Positions 1-9,878 are shown, counted from the first letter of the stretch. The stretch: 64,000 nt of DNA from Cupriavidus sp. YR651 (GCF_900101625.1 NZ_FMYZ01000002.1:310001-374000), one strand, 5' to 3'. Notes: generated by a model not told the origin, from the letters alone. Numbers and translations are program-made.

Positions 1-23
1 GAAATGACAGGGGATCACAGAAT

Positions 24-1025
24 ATGTCTTCTTTACGTGGAAAATTCCTGGCCATGTCGCTGATTGCGACGCTGGCCCTCGGGGTCGCGCTGGACGCCAA
101 TGCCAAACGGCTGGGCGGCTCGCGCAGCGTTGGCAAGCAGTCGTCCAGCGTGACGCAGCAACGCCAGCAGGCACCGGCGCAGAATGCGCCAGCCCAGCAG
201 CAACCGGCTCAGCAGCCCAATCAGGCAGCGCCCGCCACGGCTGGTGCAGCCGCCGGCGGTGCCGCCGCCGCGGCGCCCAAGCGTAACTGGGGCGGCATGC
301 TGGGTGGCCTGGCGGCCGGCCTGGGTCTCGGCTACCTGCTGTCGCACTTCGGCCTGGGCGGCGCAGCCGCCAGCTTCCTGGCCAACGTGATCATGATCGC
401 GGCCATCGCCCTGCTGGCGCTCTGGCTGTTCCGCAAGTTCCGTGGCGGCAGCGCCCGCCCGCAGCAACCGGCCTACGCCGGCATGGGCAACAACGGATTG
501 GGCGGCGGCATGCCGCGCAGCGCCGAGCCGACACTGCGCGAGCCCGAGCCGGCGCAACCGGCGTCTTACGGTGGCGCGTCGTCGGCACCGGTCATGGCCG
601 GCGCGGCGGCCGGGGCAGCCGGTGTGGCAGCGGCTCCGCAGCCTTGGGGTGTGCCGGCGGACTTCGACACCGAATCCTTCCTGCGTAACGCCAAGGTTCA
701 CTACGTCCGCCTGCAGGCCGCGTGGGACGCCGGCAACCTCGACGATATCCGGGAATTCACCACCCCGGAAATGTTCGCCGAGATCAAGATGGACCTGTCC
801 GAACGGGGCGCCGAGGTCAACAAGACCGACGTCGTCACGCTGGATGCGCAACTGCTCGGTATCGAGTCGACGGCGGCCCAGCACATCGCCAGCGTGCGCT
901 TCTCGGGCATGATCCGCGAGCGTGCGGGCGATCCGGCCCAGCCGTTCGGGGAAGTCTGGAACCTCGCCAAGGCCACGTCGGGTACCGGCGGCTGGCTGCT
1001 GGCCGGCATCCAGCAGGAGTCCTGA
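24..1025 (+). CDS. Tim44-like domain membrane protein
   Basis: The protein has 333 residues. It has an N-terminal signal sequence (hydrophobic residues 7-22, likely cleavage after DANA near 27), a Pro/Gln/Ala-rich low-complexity linker (about 40-85), a Gly-rich hydrophobic segment and a clear membrane helix (about 93-137), then a soluble C-terminal domain (about 205-333) of the Tim44-like type. In mitochondria Tim44 tethers the import motor, but the bacterial role is not established. A fold that binds membrane or small hydrophobic ligands is the usual view. It lies just upstream of ubiJ-ubiB but is separated from them by an intrinsic terminator. The ATG at 24 gives a complete signal peptide. 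The family call rests on layout and C-terminal pattern. Confidence 0.8.
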   Translation: MSSLRGKFLAMSLIATLALGVALDANAKRLGGSRSVGKQSSSVTQQRQQAPAQNAPAQQQPAQQPNQAAPATAGAAAGGAAAAAPKRNWGGMLGGLAAGLGLGYLLSHFGLGGAAASFLANVIMIAAIALLALWLFRKFRGGSARPQQPAYAGMGNNGLGGGMPRSAEPTLREPEPAQPASYGGASSAPVMAGAAAGAAGVAAAPQPWGVPADFDTESFLRNAKVHYVRLQAAWDAGNLDDIREFTTPEMFAEIKMDLSERGAEVNKTDVVTLDAQLLGIESTAAQHIASVRFSGMIRERAGDPAQPFGEVWNLAKATSGTGGWLLAGIQQES

Positions 1026-1080
1026 GCATGGCCGCGCCTGCCCGCATCAGGTGATGCGGCGGGCGAGTAGCTTAGAATGG

Positions 1081-1109
1081 AGGCCCACGCGTGCGTGGGC
1101 CTTTTTTAT
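1081..1109 (+). terminator. Intrinsic terminator after the Tim44-like gene
   Basis: The arms AGGCCCACGC (1081-1090) and GCGTGGGCCT (1093-1102) are perfectly complementary and run into a six-T tract (1102-1107). It lies 55 bp after the Tim44-like stop and 29 bp before ubiJ. Confidence 0.85.
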
Positions 1110-1137
1110 TGGGCATGATCCCCGCAATCCGGACGCC

Positions 1138-1812
1138 ATGAACGCTCTGCCTACCTCGCTGGCCTCGCCGATCGTCGCCGCGCTGAACCACCTGATTGAA
1201 CAGGAGCCCTGGGCCTGCAGCCTGCTGGCGCCCTTTGCTGGCCGCGTGATCCGCTTTGACGCGGCCGCCTTTGCGCTGTCGCTGAAGGTGACGGAGCAGG
1301 GCGGCATCGAACAGGCCCCTGCGGCAGATGGCGCCGCCGTGACGCTGATCGTGCCGCTGCAGCAATGGCCACTGGTGGTGGCCGATGTGGCGGAAGGCGG
1401 GCAGGCCGCGGCGATGCGCCATGTCCGGATCGAGGGCGATGCCGAACTGGCCAACGTCGTCTCCACGCTGGCTCGCAACCTGCGCTGGGACGCCGCCGAA
1501 GACCTGTCGCGCGCGTTGCGCGGCGTCATGGGCGGCCCGGTCAGCGACAGCGTGGCCCAGCGCATGGTCGACGGCGCCCGTCAGGTGCATGAAGGCGCCA
1601 CGCGCGTGGGCCGTGCGTTGCTCGACAACGTGACCGAATATTTGCTCGACGAACAGCCGACCCTGGTGCGCCACGCGGCGCTGGATGGGTTTGGCGCCGA
1701 CGTGGCTCGCCTGCGCGACGACCTGGCGCGGCTGGAAAAGCGCCTGGAGCGGCTGGAGCGGCAATCGCCGGCCACCGGTAGTCCGGGCGCGCTGCCATCC
1801 GCCCACCGCTGA
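1138..1812 (+). CDS. ubiJ: Ubiquinone biosynthesis accessory factor UbiJ
   Basis: The protein has 224 residues, with an SCP2/sterol-carrier-like N-terminal domain (about 10-115) and a C-terminal amphipathic coiled coil (LRDDLARLEKRLERLERQ, about 195-212). This is the layout of UbiJ, the lipid-binding accessory protein that works with UbiK in the soluble ubiquinone-synthesis complex. The gene sits directly upstream of ubiB, as in the ubiE-ubiJ-ubiB order of many proteobacteria. The ATG at 1138 is chosen because the frame upstream of it reads through the terminator at 1081-1109. Confidence 0.85.
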   Translation: MNALPTSLASPIVAALNHLIEQEPWACSLLAPFAGRVIRFDAAAFALSLKVTEQGGIEQAPAADGAAVTLIVPLQQWPLVVADVAEGGQAAAMRHVRIEGDAELANVVSTLARNLRWDAAEDLSRALRGVMGGPVSDSVAQRMVDGARQVHEGATRVGRALLDNVTEYLLDEQPTLVRHAALDGFGADVARLRDDLARLEKRLERLERQSPATGSPGALPSAHR

Positions 1813-1882
1813 TCCCGCCAACGCCTTCGCCATGTTGCTTCCCGTTGCCGCGCCGCGCGGCTCCGCTTTCTGAAGACCCCGC

Positions 1883-3460
1883 ATGACCCGCCTCCTGCGT
1901 CTCTGCAAGATCATCTTCGTCATCCTGTACTACGGGCTCGATGAACTCGTCCTGTCCGGCTTCAAGAGCCGGCGCATCAAGTTCCTGGTACGCGTCATCA
2001 CCATCGGACGCAAGCTCGAGCAGCCGCGCGGCGAACGCCTGCGCATGGCGCTGACCGCGCTGGGCCCGATCTTCGTGAAGTTCGGCCAGGTGCTGTCCAC
2101 GCGTCGCGATCTGATGCCACCGGACATTGCCGACGAACTCGCCAAGTTGCAGGACCAGGTGCCGCCGTTCGATTCGGTGGTGGCCGTGAAGATCATCGAG
2201 AAGTCGCTGGGCCGCCCGCTTGCGCAACTGTTCGAGAACTTCGAGCACCAGCCCGTGGCCAGCGCGTCGATCGCCCAGGTGCACTTTGCCACGCTGCGCG
2301 GCGGATCGAACCATGGCCGCGAGGTAGCGGTGAAGGTGCTGCGCCCCGGCATGTTGCCGGTGATCGACAGCGACCTCGCGCTGATGCGCGACATGGCCAC
2401 ATGGCTGGAGCGCGTCTGGGTGGATGGCCGCCGCCTGAAGCCGCGCGAAGTGGTGGCCGAGTTCGACAAGTACCTGCACGACGAGCTGGACCTGATGATC
2501 GAGGCGGCCAACGCCAGCCAGCTGCGCCGGAATTTCGCGGACAGCAACCTGCTGCTGGTGCCCGAGGTGTTCTGGGACTGGTGCACGAGCAGCGTGTTCG
2601 TGATGGAGCGCATGCATGGCATTCCGATCTCGCGCACGGAATCGCTCAAGGCCGCCGGCGTGGACATGCACCAGCTGGCCGAGGAGGGGGTGGAGATCTT
2701 CTTCACGCAGGTGTTCCGCGACGGCTTCTTCCACGCGGACATGCACCCCGGCAACATCCTGGTGTCGATCCGGCCGGAGACGTTCGGGCGCTATATCGCG
2801 CTGGATTTCGGCATCGTCGGCGCGCTGTCCGAGTTCGACAAGAATTACCTGGCGCAGAACTTCATTGCGTTCTTCCGCCGCGACTATCACCGTGTGGCGC
2901 TGCTGCACGTCGAATCCGGCTGGGTGCCGCGCGAGACGCGGGTGGAGGAACTGGAATCCGCCGTGCGCGCGTGCTGCGAGCCCTATTTCGACAAGCCGCT
3001 GCGCGAGATCTCGCTGGGCATGGTGCTGATGCGGCTGTTCCAGACGTCGCGCCGCTTCAACGTGGAAATCCAGCCGCAGCTGGTGCTGCTGCAGAAGACG
3101 CTGCTCAATATCGAAGGGTTGGGCCGTCAGCTCGATCCCGAACTCGACCTCTGGAAAACCGCCAAGCCGTTCCTGGAACGCTGGATGTACGAGCAGGTGG
3201 GCTGGCAGGGCGCGTGGGAGCGCATCAAGGTGGAAGCCCCGCAGTGGGCCAAGATGCTGCCGGATTTTCCGCGCCTGGCGCACCAGTTCCTGGAAAATCG
3301 CGCCATGCAGAACAACGGCGAGCAGGAGCGGCTGCTGGCGCAGCTCGTCGTCGAACAGCGGCGGACCAATCGCCGGCTGTCCACGGCGCTGCTGCTGGTC
3401 GGCGGCTTCCTGGTGGGTATCGTGCTCGTGCAGGCGCTGGCCTGGGCCGGCTACTGGTAA
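1883..3460 (+). CDS. ubiB: UbiB-type protein kinase-like ATPase for ubiquinone synthesis
   Basis: The protein has 525 residues, close to the usual UbiB length of about 545. UbiB/ADCK proteins are atypical kinase-fold ATPases needed for ubiquinone synthesis and thought to help move lipid precursors out of the membrane. Visible motifs are the invariant KxGQ element (KFGQ, 66-69), the Ala-rich loop [10 protein letters not shown] (about 129-138), the HADMHPGNI segment (about 284-292) and the metal-binding DFG (about 308). Two short hydrophobic helices (about 497-521) form the C-terminal membrane anchor. It follows ubiJ by 70 bp and is 6 bp from the methyltransferase downstream, so the three are probably cotranscribed. 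Confidence 0.96.
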   Translation: MTRLLRLCKIIFVILYYGLDELVLSGFKSRRIKFLVRVITIGRKLEQPRGERLRMALTALGPIFVKFGQVLSTRRDLMPPDIADELAKLQDQVPPFDSVVAVKIIEKSLGRPLAQLFENFEHQPVASASIAQVHFATLRGGSNHGREVAVKVLRPGMLPVIDSDLALMRDMATWLERVWVDGRRLKPREVVAEFDKYLHDELDLMIEAANASQLRRNFADSNLLLVPEVFWDWCTSSVFVMERMHGIPISRTESLKAAGVDMHQLAEEGVEIFFTQVFRDGFFHADMHPGNILVSIRPETFGRYIALDFGIVGALSEFDKNYLAQNFIAFFRRDYHRVALLHVESGWVPRETRVEELESAVRACCEPYFDKPLREISLGMVLMRLFQTSRRFNVEIQPQLVLLQKTLLNIEGLGRQLDPELDLWKTAKPFLERWMYEQVGWQGAWERIKVEAPQWAKMLPDFPRLAHQFLENRAMQNNGEQERLLAQLVVEQRRTNRRLSTALLLVGGFLVGIVLVQALAWAGYW

Positions 3461-3466
3461 CGGACG

Positions 3467-4090
3467 ATGAGCGCCACCGAGGATTCCAGGCCAGTGTTTG
3501 AAACCCGCAATGCCGCCGATGCCGCATTCTGGGACGAACGCTTTGCCCGCAACTTCACCCCCTGGGATGCGCGCGGCGTGCCGGCGGAATTTCAGGCGTT
3601 TGCCCAGGCGATGGCGCCGTGCTCGACGCTGGTTCCGGGGTGCGGGAATGGCTGGGAAGCGGGCTGGCTGGCCGAGCGGGGCTGGCCGGTGACGGCCATC
3701 GATTTCTCCGCCGAGGCGGTGGCCTCGGCGCGCCGCGCTCTCGGGCCGGCGGGGGCGGTGGTGCAGGAGGCGGATTTCTTCGACTTCACGCCGGAGCCGC
3801 CTTGCACGCTGATCTACGAACGCGCCTTCCTGTGCGCGCTGCCGCCGGCCCTGCGCGAATCCTACGGCGAACGGGCGGCGGCGCTGCTACCGCCGGGCGG
3901 CCTGCTGGCCGGCTACTTCTTCATTGGCGATGCCCGTGGCGGTCCGCCGTTCGCGATGCCGGAATCGGATCTCAACGCCTTGCTGTCGCCAGCCTTCGAG
4001 CAAATCGAGGATCGTCCTTCCGCAGCGCCCCTGCCGGTGTTCACCACCGGGCAGGAGCGCTGGCAGGTCTGGCGCCGTCGTCAGGCCTGA
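3467..4090 (+). CDS. TPMT-family SAM-dependent methyltransferase
   Basis: The protein has 207 residues and the thiopurine S-methyltransferase fold. It opens with FWDERFARNFTPWD (21-34), followed by SAM-binding motif I, LVPGCGNGWEAG (55-66). The acidic end of strand beta-2 is in TAIDFSAEA (about 77-85). Bacterial members methylate soft nucleophiles such as thiols, selenols or tellurite, but the substrate cannot be read from sequence. The gene starts 6 bp after the ubiB stop and probably shares its transcript. It is not UbiG or UbiE, whose motifs differ. Confidence 0.8.
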   Translation: MSATEDSRPVFETRNAADAAFWDERFARNFTPWDARGVPAEFQAFAQAMAPCSTLVPGCGNGWEAGWLAERGWPVTAIDFSAEAVASARRALGPAGAVVQEADFFDFTPEPPCTLIYERAFLCALPPALRESYGERAAALLPPGGLLAGYFFIGDARGGPPFAMPESDLNALLSPAFEQIEDRPSAAPLPVFTTGQERWQVWRRRQA

Positions 4091-4102
4091 GGCGCCGCTC
4101 CC

Positions 4103-4699
4103 TTAGCCACGCTGGCGGCCGTTGTGCTTTTCGCGGTAAATGCCGCCGCTGGCGTGGTTCTCCGTCCGATCGATGGCGCGCTGCTCGCCCGCGCCGACAT
4201 GGCCGTTGCGGCCGGCACGTGCCTCCGTGCGATCCACGTGCGCCTGGCCGCGCTCCAGCCGCGCCGTCTCCCGGTTAGTCAGCGAGCCGTTCTGCACCCC
4301 GTTGCGAATCCGCGTCTCCTGGTTGATGTTGCGCTGCACATCGGCCTGCGTCCTCTGCGACGACGCGCTGTCCGGATTGCCAATCCTGCCGTTATGGGTG
4401 TCGCGGGCGATGTCCTGGCTCACGCGGTTCTGGGCATTCTGGATCCGGGCCTGCTCCTGCGGCGATACCGAGCCGTTCTTCATGGCGTTCGCTTCCATCC
4501 GGTCGACCTTGGCGGTCTGCTTTTCCAGGCTGGAGGCTTCCTTCGTGGTCAGCGCGCCGGACTGCAGGCCATTCTCGATGCGCTGCTGCTGGTTCACGTC
4601 GCGTTGCACTTCATGGGTGACGGCGCCGGTCTGGGCGCTGGCAATGCCGGACAGGGCGGCGGCCATCAGGCCGGCGAGCAGCAGGGGGGTACGCGTCAT
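4103..4699 (-). CDS. Secreted protein with internal duplication, function unknown
   Basis: The protein has 198 residues: a signal peptide (1-22, ending ASA|QT) and a charged, cysteine-free mature part. I do not recognise it as a characterised family. The mature part is two copies of a unit of about 74 residues. Copy 1 (about 31-105) opens VQRDVNQQQRIENG and ends THNGR. Copy 2 (about 118-192) opens VQRNINQETRIRNG and ends KHNGR. Each copy holds two helix-like sub-motifs of the form NG-x-L/V-T/S-x2-E-x3-L/I, faintly recalling EF-hand-type loops but lacking the full acidic ligand set. The ATG at 4699 is preceded by a good GGAGGA ribosome site. It converges with the methyltransferase gene. Confidence 0.7.
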   Translation of the reverse strand: MTRTPLLLAGLMAAALSGIASAQTGAVTHEVQRDVNQQQRIENGLQSGALTTKEASSLEKQTAKVDRMEANAMKNGSVSPQEQARIQNAQNRVSQDIARDTHNGRIGNPDSASSQRTQADVQRNINQETRIRNGVQNGSLTNRETARLERGQAHVDRTEARAGRNGHVGAGEQRAIDRTENHASGGIYREKHNGRQRG

Positions 4700-5104
4700 G
4701 GTGGATTCCTCCGTTGTGGGTTTGCGTTCGGGCCGCCCGCCGCAGGCAAGACGGCGGTGGCCTGCCTGCACTAATGCGGGAGGCCGGATGCCCGCCGACC
4801 GGAGGTTTGTAAGCCGTGTAACCGGCGGTTTCGGCGCCCGCGCAACAAGGGGCGCGCCTCCGGTGACCCCGGCGATGCACCGATGTGGGGAAATGCCTGC
4901 GTCCGGGAATTTTTTTCTCCCACGAAGGTCTGCGTCGCTATAATCCGCGTTTTGATTCGGCTACGACCGCATTTGCCCGCCCCGGGCGCCCGCGGCCCCG
5001 ACCGATGAATTGGACTCCGGCTGGTGCCGGCCGCTCAGGTTGCGGCGCACCCGGCCGGCTTTCGGTTTTTCGCCACCAGGGCATTTCTGGGATAGGGCAG
5101 CGGC
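4700..5104. other. Divergent intergenic region with leader hairpin
   Basis: This 405-bp gap separates the repeat-protein gene (minus strand) from the symporter gene (plus strand). It holds a TATAAT at 4939-4944 with a weak -35 (TTCTCC, 18-bp spacing). About 80 bp further, in the symporter leader, perfect 8-bp arms GCCGGCCG (5026-5033) and CGGCCGGC (5052-5059) are followed by a T-rich stretch (5060-5070). The hairpin could be an attenuator or incidental GC-rich structure. I see no gene or riboswitch that I recognise. Confidence 0.4.
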
Positions 5105-6541
5105 ATGCTGATCTGGTTCGTCATCGTCTATTGGGTTATCTCGGTCGGTATCGGCCTGTGGGCGGCGCTGCGCGTCAAGGGCACCGCAGACTTCGCCGTC
5201 GCCGGACGCAGCCTCCCGTTCTATATCGTCACCGCCACGGTGTTCGCCACGTGGTTCGGCTCCGAGACCGTGCTGGGCATTCCGGCCGTATTCCTCAAGG
5301 AAGGGCTGTCGGGCGTGGTGTCCGATCCCTTTGGTTCCTCCCTCTGCCTGATCCTCGTGGGATTGTTCTTCGCCCGGCCGCTGTACCGGATGAACCTGCT
5401 CACGATCGGCGACTACTATCACAACCGCTACGGACGGCTGGCCGAAGTGCTGACCACGCTATGTATCGTGGTGTCGTACCTTGGCTGGGTGGCCGCGCAG
5501 ATCAAGGCGCTGGGCCTGGTGTTCTATACGGTGTCCGACGGCGCGCTGTCGCAGGACGCCGGCATGATGATCGGCGCAGCCAGCGTGCTGGTCTATACGT
5601 TGTTCGGCGGCATGTGGTCGGTGGCCGTGACCGACTTCATCCAGATGATCATCATCGTGGTCGGCATGCTCTACATCGGCTACGAGGTCAGCGGGCAGGC
5701 CGGCGGCGTGGCGGCCGTGGTGTCGCATGCGGCGGCGGCTGGCAAGTTCGAATTCCTGCCGTCGCTGGACCTCGTACAGATCATTGGCTTTGCGGCGGCG
5801 CTGTTCACGATGATGCTGGGCTCGATTCCCCAGCAGGATGTGTTCCAGCGCGTCACCTCGTCACGCACGGAGCAGATTGCCGGCCGCGCCTCGGTTCTGG
5901 GCGGCGTGCTGTACTTCTTCTTCGCCTTCATCCCGATGTTCCTGGCCTACTCGGCCACGATGATCGACCCGACGATGGTGGAGAAATACATCAACGCGGA
6001 TTCCCAGCTGATCCTGCCGCAGCTCATCCTGACCCACGCGCCGATGTTCGCGCAGGTGATGTTCTTCGGGGCGCTGCTGTCGGCCATCAAGAGTTGCGCC
6101 TCGGCCACGTTGCTGGCGCCGTCCGTGACCTTTGCCGAGAACATCCTGCGCCCTTATTTCCGGCACCTGAGCGACAAGCAGTTCCTGCGCGTGATGCAGT
6201 GTGTGGTGCTGGTATTCACGACGCTGGTGACGTTGTTCGCGCTGAACTCGCACCTGTCGATCTTCCACATGGTCGAGAACGCCTACAAGGTGACGCTGGT
6301 GTCGTCGTTCGTGCCGCTGGCCTTTGGCATGTTCTGGAAGCCGGCCACCCGCCAGGGCGGACTGGCCGCGATCCTTCTGGGCCTGACGTCATGGCTGACG
6401 TGCGAGGTGACATTCGCCGACGCGACGGTGCCGCCGCAGATGGTGGGGCTGCTGTTCTCGATTGGCGGCATGGTCGTGGGATCGCTGATGCCGCAATGGA
6501 TCAGCGATCGGCCCGGTGTCCGGGAAGTGCATATTGCTTAA
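5105..6541 (+). CDS. Sodium:solute symporter (SSS family)
   Basis: The protein has 478 residues, almost wholly hydrophobic, with about 12-13 predicted membrane helices. It has the SSS (PutP/SGLT) pattern: the early segment FAVAGRSLPF (about 31-40), the substrate/sodium-site region TWFGSETVLGIPA (about 49-61), and GGMWSVAVTDFIQM (about 161-174). These transporters import small organic solutes with sodium. The substrate cannot be assigned, although proline-, pantothenate- and carboxylate-type members are possible. The ATG at 5105 is the first start in frame after the TATAAT-like promoter. The gene stands alone. Confidence 0.88.
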   Translation: MLIWFVIVYWVISVGIGLWAALRVKGTADFAVAGRSLPFYIVTATVFATWFGSETVLGIPAVFLKEGLSGVVSDPFGSSLCLILVGLFFARPLYRMNLLTIGDYYHNRYGRLAEVLTTLCIVVSYLGWVAAQIKALGLVFYTVSDGALSQDAGMMIGAASVLVYTLFGGMWSVAVTDFIQMIIIVVGMLYIGYEVSGQAGGVAAVVSHAAAAGKFEFLPSLDLVQIIGFAAALFTMMLGSIPQQDVFQRVTSSRTEQIAGRASVLGGVLYFFFAFIPMFLAYSATMIDPTMVEKYINADSQLILPQLILTHAPMFAQVMFFGALLSAIKSCASATLLAPSVTFAENILRPYFRHLSDKQFLRVMQCVVLVFTTLVTLFALNSHLSIFHMVENAYKVTLVSSFVPLAFGMFWKPATRQGGLAAILLGLTSWLTCEVTFADATVPPQMVGLLFSIGGMVVGSLMPQWISDRPGVREVHIA

Positions 6542-6881
6542 CTTGTGGCGCGTCGGCTGGTCCGGCGCGCAGGCAGGAACCCGATCCGAGGCACTGGAAC
6601 TCTCGTCCCGCGGCGTCGCTGTGCGATGGCAAAACAGGGCGCGCGACAGCCAACTCGCACCCGGAGACGCTCCAATCGCCGTCCGGGAAGCATTCAAGAG
6701 GCGTATGCGCCTCGGAATGGCATCTTTTCCCGGCGATGGTCGGGCCGCCGACAGTTTATAATCCGAGGCTTTGCATCGCCGTGCGGGTTTCTTCCGCGTT
6801 TTTGCCATGGCTGCCATTGCAAATGGTGCCGGCGCTGCCACCTTTAGTTTTTCCGATCCAGATTTCCGCGAAAGAACCACG
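6542..6881. other. Intergenic region before the FmdB gene
   Basis: This 340-bp gap has no convincing gene. A modest hairpin (GAGGCG 6698-6703 / CGCCTC 6708-6713), followed ten bases on by a TTTT, may end the symporter transcript. A TATAAT at 6757-6762 lies about 120 bp before the FmdB ATG and is the best -10 candidate. Its -35 region is poor (CGATGG). Confidence 0.35.
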
Positions 6882-7220
6882 ATGCCGATCTATGCCTACC
6901 GTTGCGACGCCTGCGGCCACGGGCGCGATGTGCTGCAGAAGATGAGCGATGCCCCGCTCACGGACTGCCCATCCTGCGGCGCTGCCGGGACCTTCAAGAA
7001 ACAACTGACCGCCGCCGGCTTCCAGCTCAAGGGCTCGGGCTGGTATGTCACGGATTTCCGTGGCGGCAGCGGCGGCACCAGCGCTCCGGCCACGGCCGGC
7101 GGCGCGGCAGCGACGGCCGCAACGTCCTCGGCGGCATCGGCTGGCGAGTCGACTGGCGGCAGCACCGCCGCCGCGGCTCCGGCTGCCGGGGGCTGCGCTG
7201 GCTCCTGCGCCTGCCACTGA
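6882..7220 (+). CDS. FmdB-family zinc-ribbon protein
   Basis: The protein has 112 residues. It opens MPIYAYRC, the signature start of FmdB/CxxC_CxxC_SSSS regulatory-type zinc ribbons. Zinc ligands are Cys8, Cys11, Cys29 and Cys32. After the ribbon comes an Ala/Gly/Ser-rich low-complexity region (about 60-100) and a second Cys-rich tail ending GGCAGSCACH. FmdB was named for a role in formamidase/amidase regulation, but most members have no proven function. The gene sits 13 bp before the DUF502 gene and upstream of aspS, an arrangement common in beta-proteobacteria. Confidence 0.88.
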   Translation: MPIYAYRCDACGHGRDVLQKMSDAPLTDCPSCGAAGTFKKQLTAAGFQLKGSGWYVTDFRGGSGGTSAPATAGGAAATAATSSAASAGESTGGSTAAAAPAAGGCAGSCACH

Positions 7221-7233
7221 ACCCGGACACGTC

Positions 7234-7983
7234 GTGGTCGCCAAGAAAACCGTCGTGGTCAAGAAGACCTCCGCCCTCAAGACCTGGTTCCTGACCGGTC
7301 TGCTCGTGCTGGTGCCGCTGGGCATCACGCTGTGGGTGCTCAACCTGATCATCGGCACGATGGACCAGAGCATGGCCCTGCTGCCGGTGGCATGGCAGCC
7401 CGAGAACCTGTTCGGGCGCCGCATTCCGGGCCTGGGCGCCATCCTCACGCTGCTGTTCATCCTGGTGGTGGGCGTACTGGCCCATAACTTCATCGGCCAG
7501 CGCCTGGTGCGCTGGTGGGAAGCCCTGCTCGGACGCATCCCCGTGGTGGGCCCGATCTACACCAGCGTGAAGCAGGTGTCGGACACGCTGCTGTCCTCGT
7601 CCGGCAACGCTTTCCGCAAGGCGCTGCTGGTGCAGTATCCGCGCGAGGGTTCCTGGACGATCGCATTCCTGACCGGCCGCCCCGGCGGAGACGTGCAGAA
7701 CCACCTGCAGGGCGAATACGTCAGCGTCTACGTGCCGACCACGCCGAATCCGACTTCGGGCTTCTTCCTGATGATGCCCAAGGCCGACACCATCGAACTC
7801 GACATGACTGTCGACGCCGCCCTCAAGTACATCGTCTCGATGGGGGTGGTGGCGCCGACGGAACTGCCCCGCAAGAACGGCATCGCGAGCCGTCCGGCGG
7901 ATGCGGTGGCCCCTGCGGCCGTGGCCGGCGACGCCGGCGACGACGAAGCGGTCGCGGCCACCGATCCCACCCATACCAATTGA
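7234..7983 (+). CDS. DUF502 inner-membrane protein
   Basis: The protein has 249 residues. A short basic N-terminus is followed by two membrane helices (about 18-40 and 66-86) and a soluble domain with the DUF502 hallmarks [14 protein letters not shown] (about 103-116) and [14 protein letters not shown] (about 168-181). An Ala/Asp-rich tail ends it. The function is unknown across the family. The start is taken as GTG at 7234, giving MVAKK. The only upstream alternatives would run deep into the FmdB gene. It is probably cotranscribed with FmdB and aspS. Confidence 0.8.
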   Translation: MVAKKTVVVKKTSALKTWFLTGLLVLVPLGITLWVLNLIIGTMDQSMALLPVAWQPENLFGRRIPGLGAILTLLFILVVGVLAHNFIGQRLVRWWEALLGRIPVVGPIYTSVKQVSDTLLSSSGNAFRKALLVQYPREGSWTIAFLTGRPGGDVQNHLQGEYVSVYVPTTPNPTSGFFLMMPKADTIELDMTVDAALKYIVSMGVVAPTELPRKNGIASRPADAVAPAAVAGDAGDDEAVAATDPTHTN

Positions 7984-8026
7984 GCGCGGGCCGCATCGCG
8001 GCCGCGCATTACCGGGAATCTCTCCT

Positions 8027-9835
8027 ATGTCCTCCATGCGTACTCACTACTGCGGTCTGGTGACCGAACAACTGATCGGCCAGGAAGTGGCCCTGACCGG
8101 CTGGGTGCAGCGCCGGCGCGACCACGGCGGCGTGATCTTCGTCGACCTGCGTGACCGCGAGGGCCTGGTGCAGGTGGTGTGCGATCCGGACCGCCCGGAG
8201 ATGTTCAAGGCGGCCGAGGAAATCCGCAACGAGTTCTGCATCCGCATTACCGGCAAGGTGCGCCCCCGTCCTGCCGGCACCGAGAACGCCAACCTGACTT
8301 CGGGCAAGATCGAGGTGCTGTGCCATGAGCTGACCGTGCTGAACCCGTCGGTCACGCCGCCGTTCCAGCTGGACGACGACAACCTGTCCGAGACCACGCG
8401 CCTCACGCACCGCGTGCTGGACCTGCGCCGTCCGCAGATGCAATACAACCTGCGCCTGCGCTACAAGGTGGCCATGGAAGTGCGCAAGTTCCTGGACGCC
8501 CAGGGCTTCATCGACATCGAAACGCCGATGCTGGGCAAGAGCACGCCCGAAGGCGCGCGCGACTACCTGGTGCCGTCCCGCGTGAACCCGGGCCACTTCT
8601 TCGCGCTGCCGCAGTCGCCGCAGATCTTCAAGCAGATGCTGATGGTCTCGGGCTTCGACCGCTACTACCAGATCACCAAGTGCTTCCGCGACGAGGACCT
8701 GCGCGCCGACCGCCAGCCCGAATTCACGCAGATCGACTGCGAGACGTCGTTCCTGACCGAACAGGAAATCCGTGACCTGTTCGAAGGCATGATGCGCACC
8801 GTGTTCAAGAACGCCATCGACGTGGACCTGGACGCCAAGTTCCCGGTGATGGAGTTCCGCGAGGCCATGGCCCGCTTCGGCTCGGACAAGCCGGATCTGC
8901 GCGTGAAGCTGGAGTTCACCGAGCTGACCGACGTGATGAAGGACGTCGACTTCAAGGTGTTCTCGGGCCCCGCCAACAGCGACAACGGCCGCGTGGTCGG
9001 CTTGCGCGTGCCGGGCGGCGGTGCGATCTCGCGCGGCGAGATCGATGCCTACACCCAGTTCGTGGCGATCTACGGCGCCAAGGGCCTGGCCTGGATCAAG
9101 GTCAACGAAGTGGCCAAGGGCCGTGACGGCCTGCAATCGCCGATCGTGAAGAACCTGCACGACGCGGCGATCGCCGAGATCCTGAAGCGCACCGGCGCTC
9201 AGGACGGCGACATCATTTTCTTCGGTGCGGACAAGGCCAAGGTGGTCAACGACGCCATCGGCGGCCTGCGCCTGAAGATCGGCCATTCCGATTTCGGCAA
9301 GGCCAGCGGCCTGTTCGAGGACGTGTGGAAGCCGCTATGGGTGATCGACTTCCCGATGTTCGAGTACGACGAGGAAGATGCCCGCTGGGTCGCGATGCAC
9401 CACCCGTTCACGAGCCCGAAGGACGAGCATCTGCAATACCTGGAAACCGATCCGGGCAAGTGCATCGCCAAGGCCTACGACATGGTTCTCAATGGCTGGG
9501 AAATGGGCGGCGGCTCGGTGCGTATCTACCGTGAAGACGTGCAGAGCAAGGTGTTCCGCGCCCTGAACATTGGCGAGGAAGAAGCCCGTGCGAAGTTCGG
9601 CTACCTGCTGGACGCGCTGCAGTACGGCGCGCCTCCGCACGGCGGCCTGGCCTTCGGTCTGGACCGTATCGTCACGATGATGGCCGGTGCCGATTCGATC
9701 CGCGACGTGATCGCCTTCCCGAAGACCCAGCGCGCACAGGACCTGTTGACGCAGGCCCCGAGCTCGGTGGACGAGAAGCAACTGCGCGAGCTGCATATCC
9801 GCCTGCGCGCGCAGGAGCCGAAGACCACGGCCTGA
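8027..9835 (+). CDS. aspS: Aspartyl-tRNA synthetase
   Basis: The protein has 602 residues, the normal size of a bacterial class IIb AspRS. It charges tRNA with aspartate in the cytoplasm. The N-terminal OB-fold anticodon-binding domain (about 10-105) contains [11 protein letters not shown]. Class II motif 2 is [18 protein letters not shown] (about 220-237), and motif 3 is [14 protein letters not shown] near the C-terminus. A bacterial GAD insertion lies between motifs 2 and 3. In beta-proteobacteria with GatCAB this enzyme is often non-discriminating (Asp/Asn), which cannot be decided here. ATG 8027 and ATG 8036 are both possible starts, and the longer form is given. An intrinsic terminator follows. 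Confidence 0.98.
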   Translation: MSSMRTHYCGLVTEQLIGQEVALTGWVQRRRDHGGVIFVDLRDREGLVQVVCDPDRPEMFKAAEEIRNEFCIRITGKVRPRPAGTENANLTSGKIEVLCHELTVLNPSVTPPFQLDDDNLSETTRLTHRVLDLRRPQMQYNLRLRYKVAMEVRKFLDAQGFIDIETPMLGKSTPEGARDYLVPSRVNPGHFFALPQSPQIFKQMLMVSGFDRYYQITKCFRDEDLRADRQPEFTQIDCETSFLTEQEIRDLFEGMMRTVFKNAIDVDLDAKFPVMEFREAMARFGSDKPDLRVKLEFTELTDVMKDVDFKVFSGPANSDNGRVVGLRVPGGGAISRGEIDAYTQFVAIYGAKGLAWIKVNEVAKGRDGLQSPIVKNLHDAAIAEILKRTGAQDGDIIFFGADKAKVVNDAIGGLRLKIGHSDFGKASGLFEDVWKPLWVIDFPMFEYDEEDARWVAMHHPFTSPKDEHLQYLETDPGKCIAKAYDMVLNGWEMGGGSVRIYREDVQSKVFRALNIGEEEARAKFGYLLDALQYGAPPHGGLAFGLDRIVTMMAGADSIRDVIAFPKTQRAQDLLTQAPSSVDEKQLRELHIRLRAQEPKTTA

Positions 9836-9878
9836 GGACCGGCCCCGTCACAGTCGGCAGTCCGCTGCCGCCGCAAGA

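Noticed and set aside
1541..3283. A 580-codon open frame on the minus strand
   Set aside because: It is antisense to ubiB and the ubiJ end. The coding evidence on the plus strand is decisive.
4885..6945. A 686-codon open frame on the plus strand
   Set aside because: It overlaps the symporter gene in another frame and crosses two intergenic gaps. It lacks hydrophobic pattern or domains.
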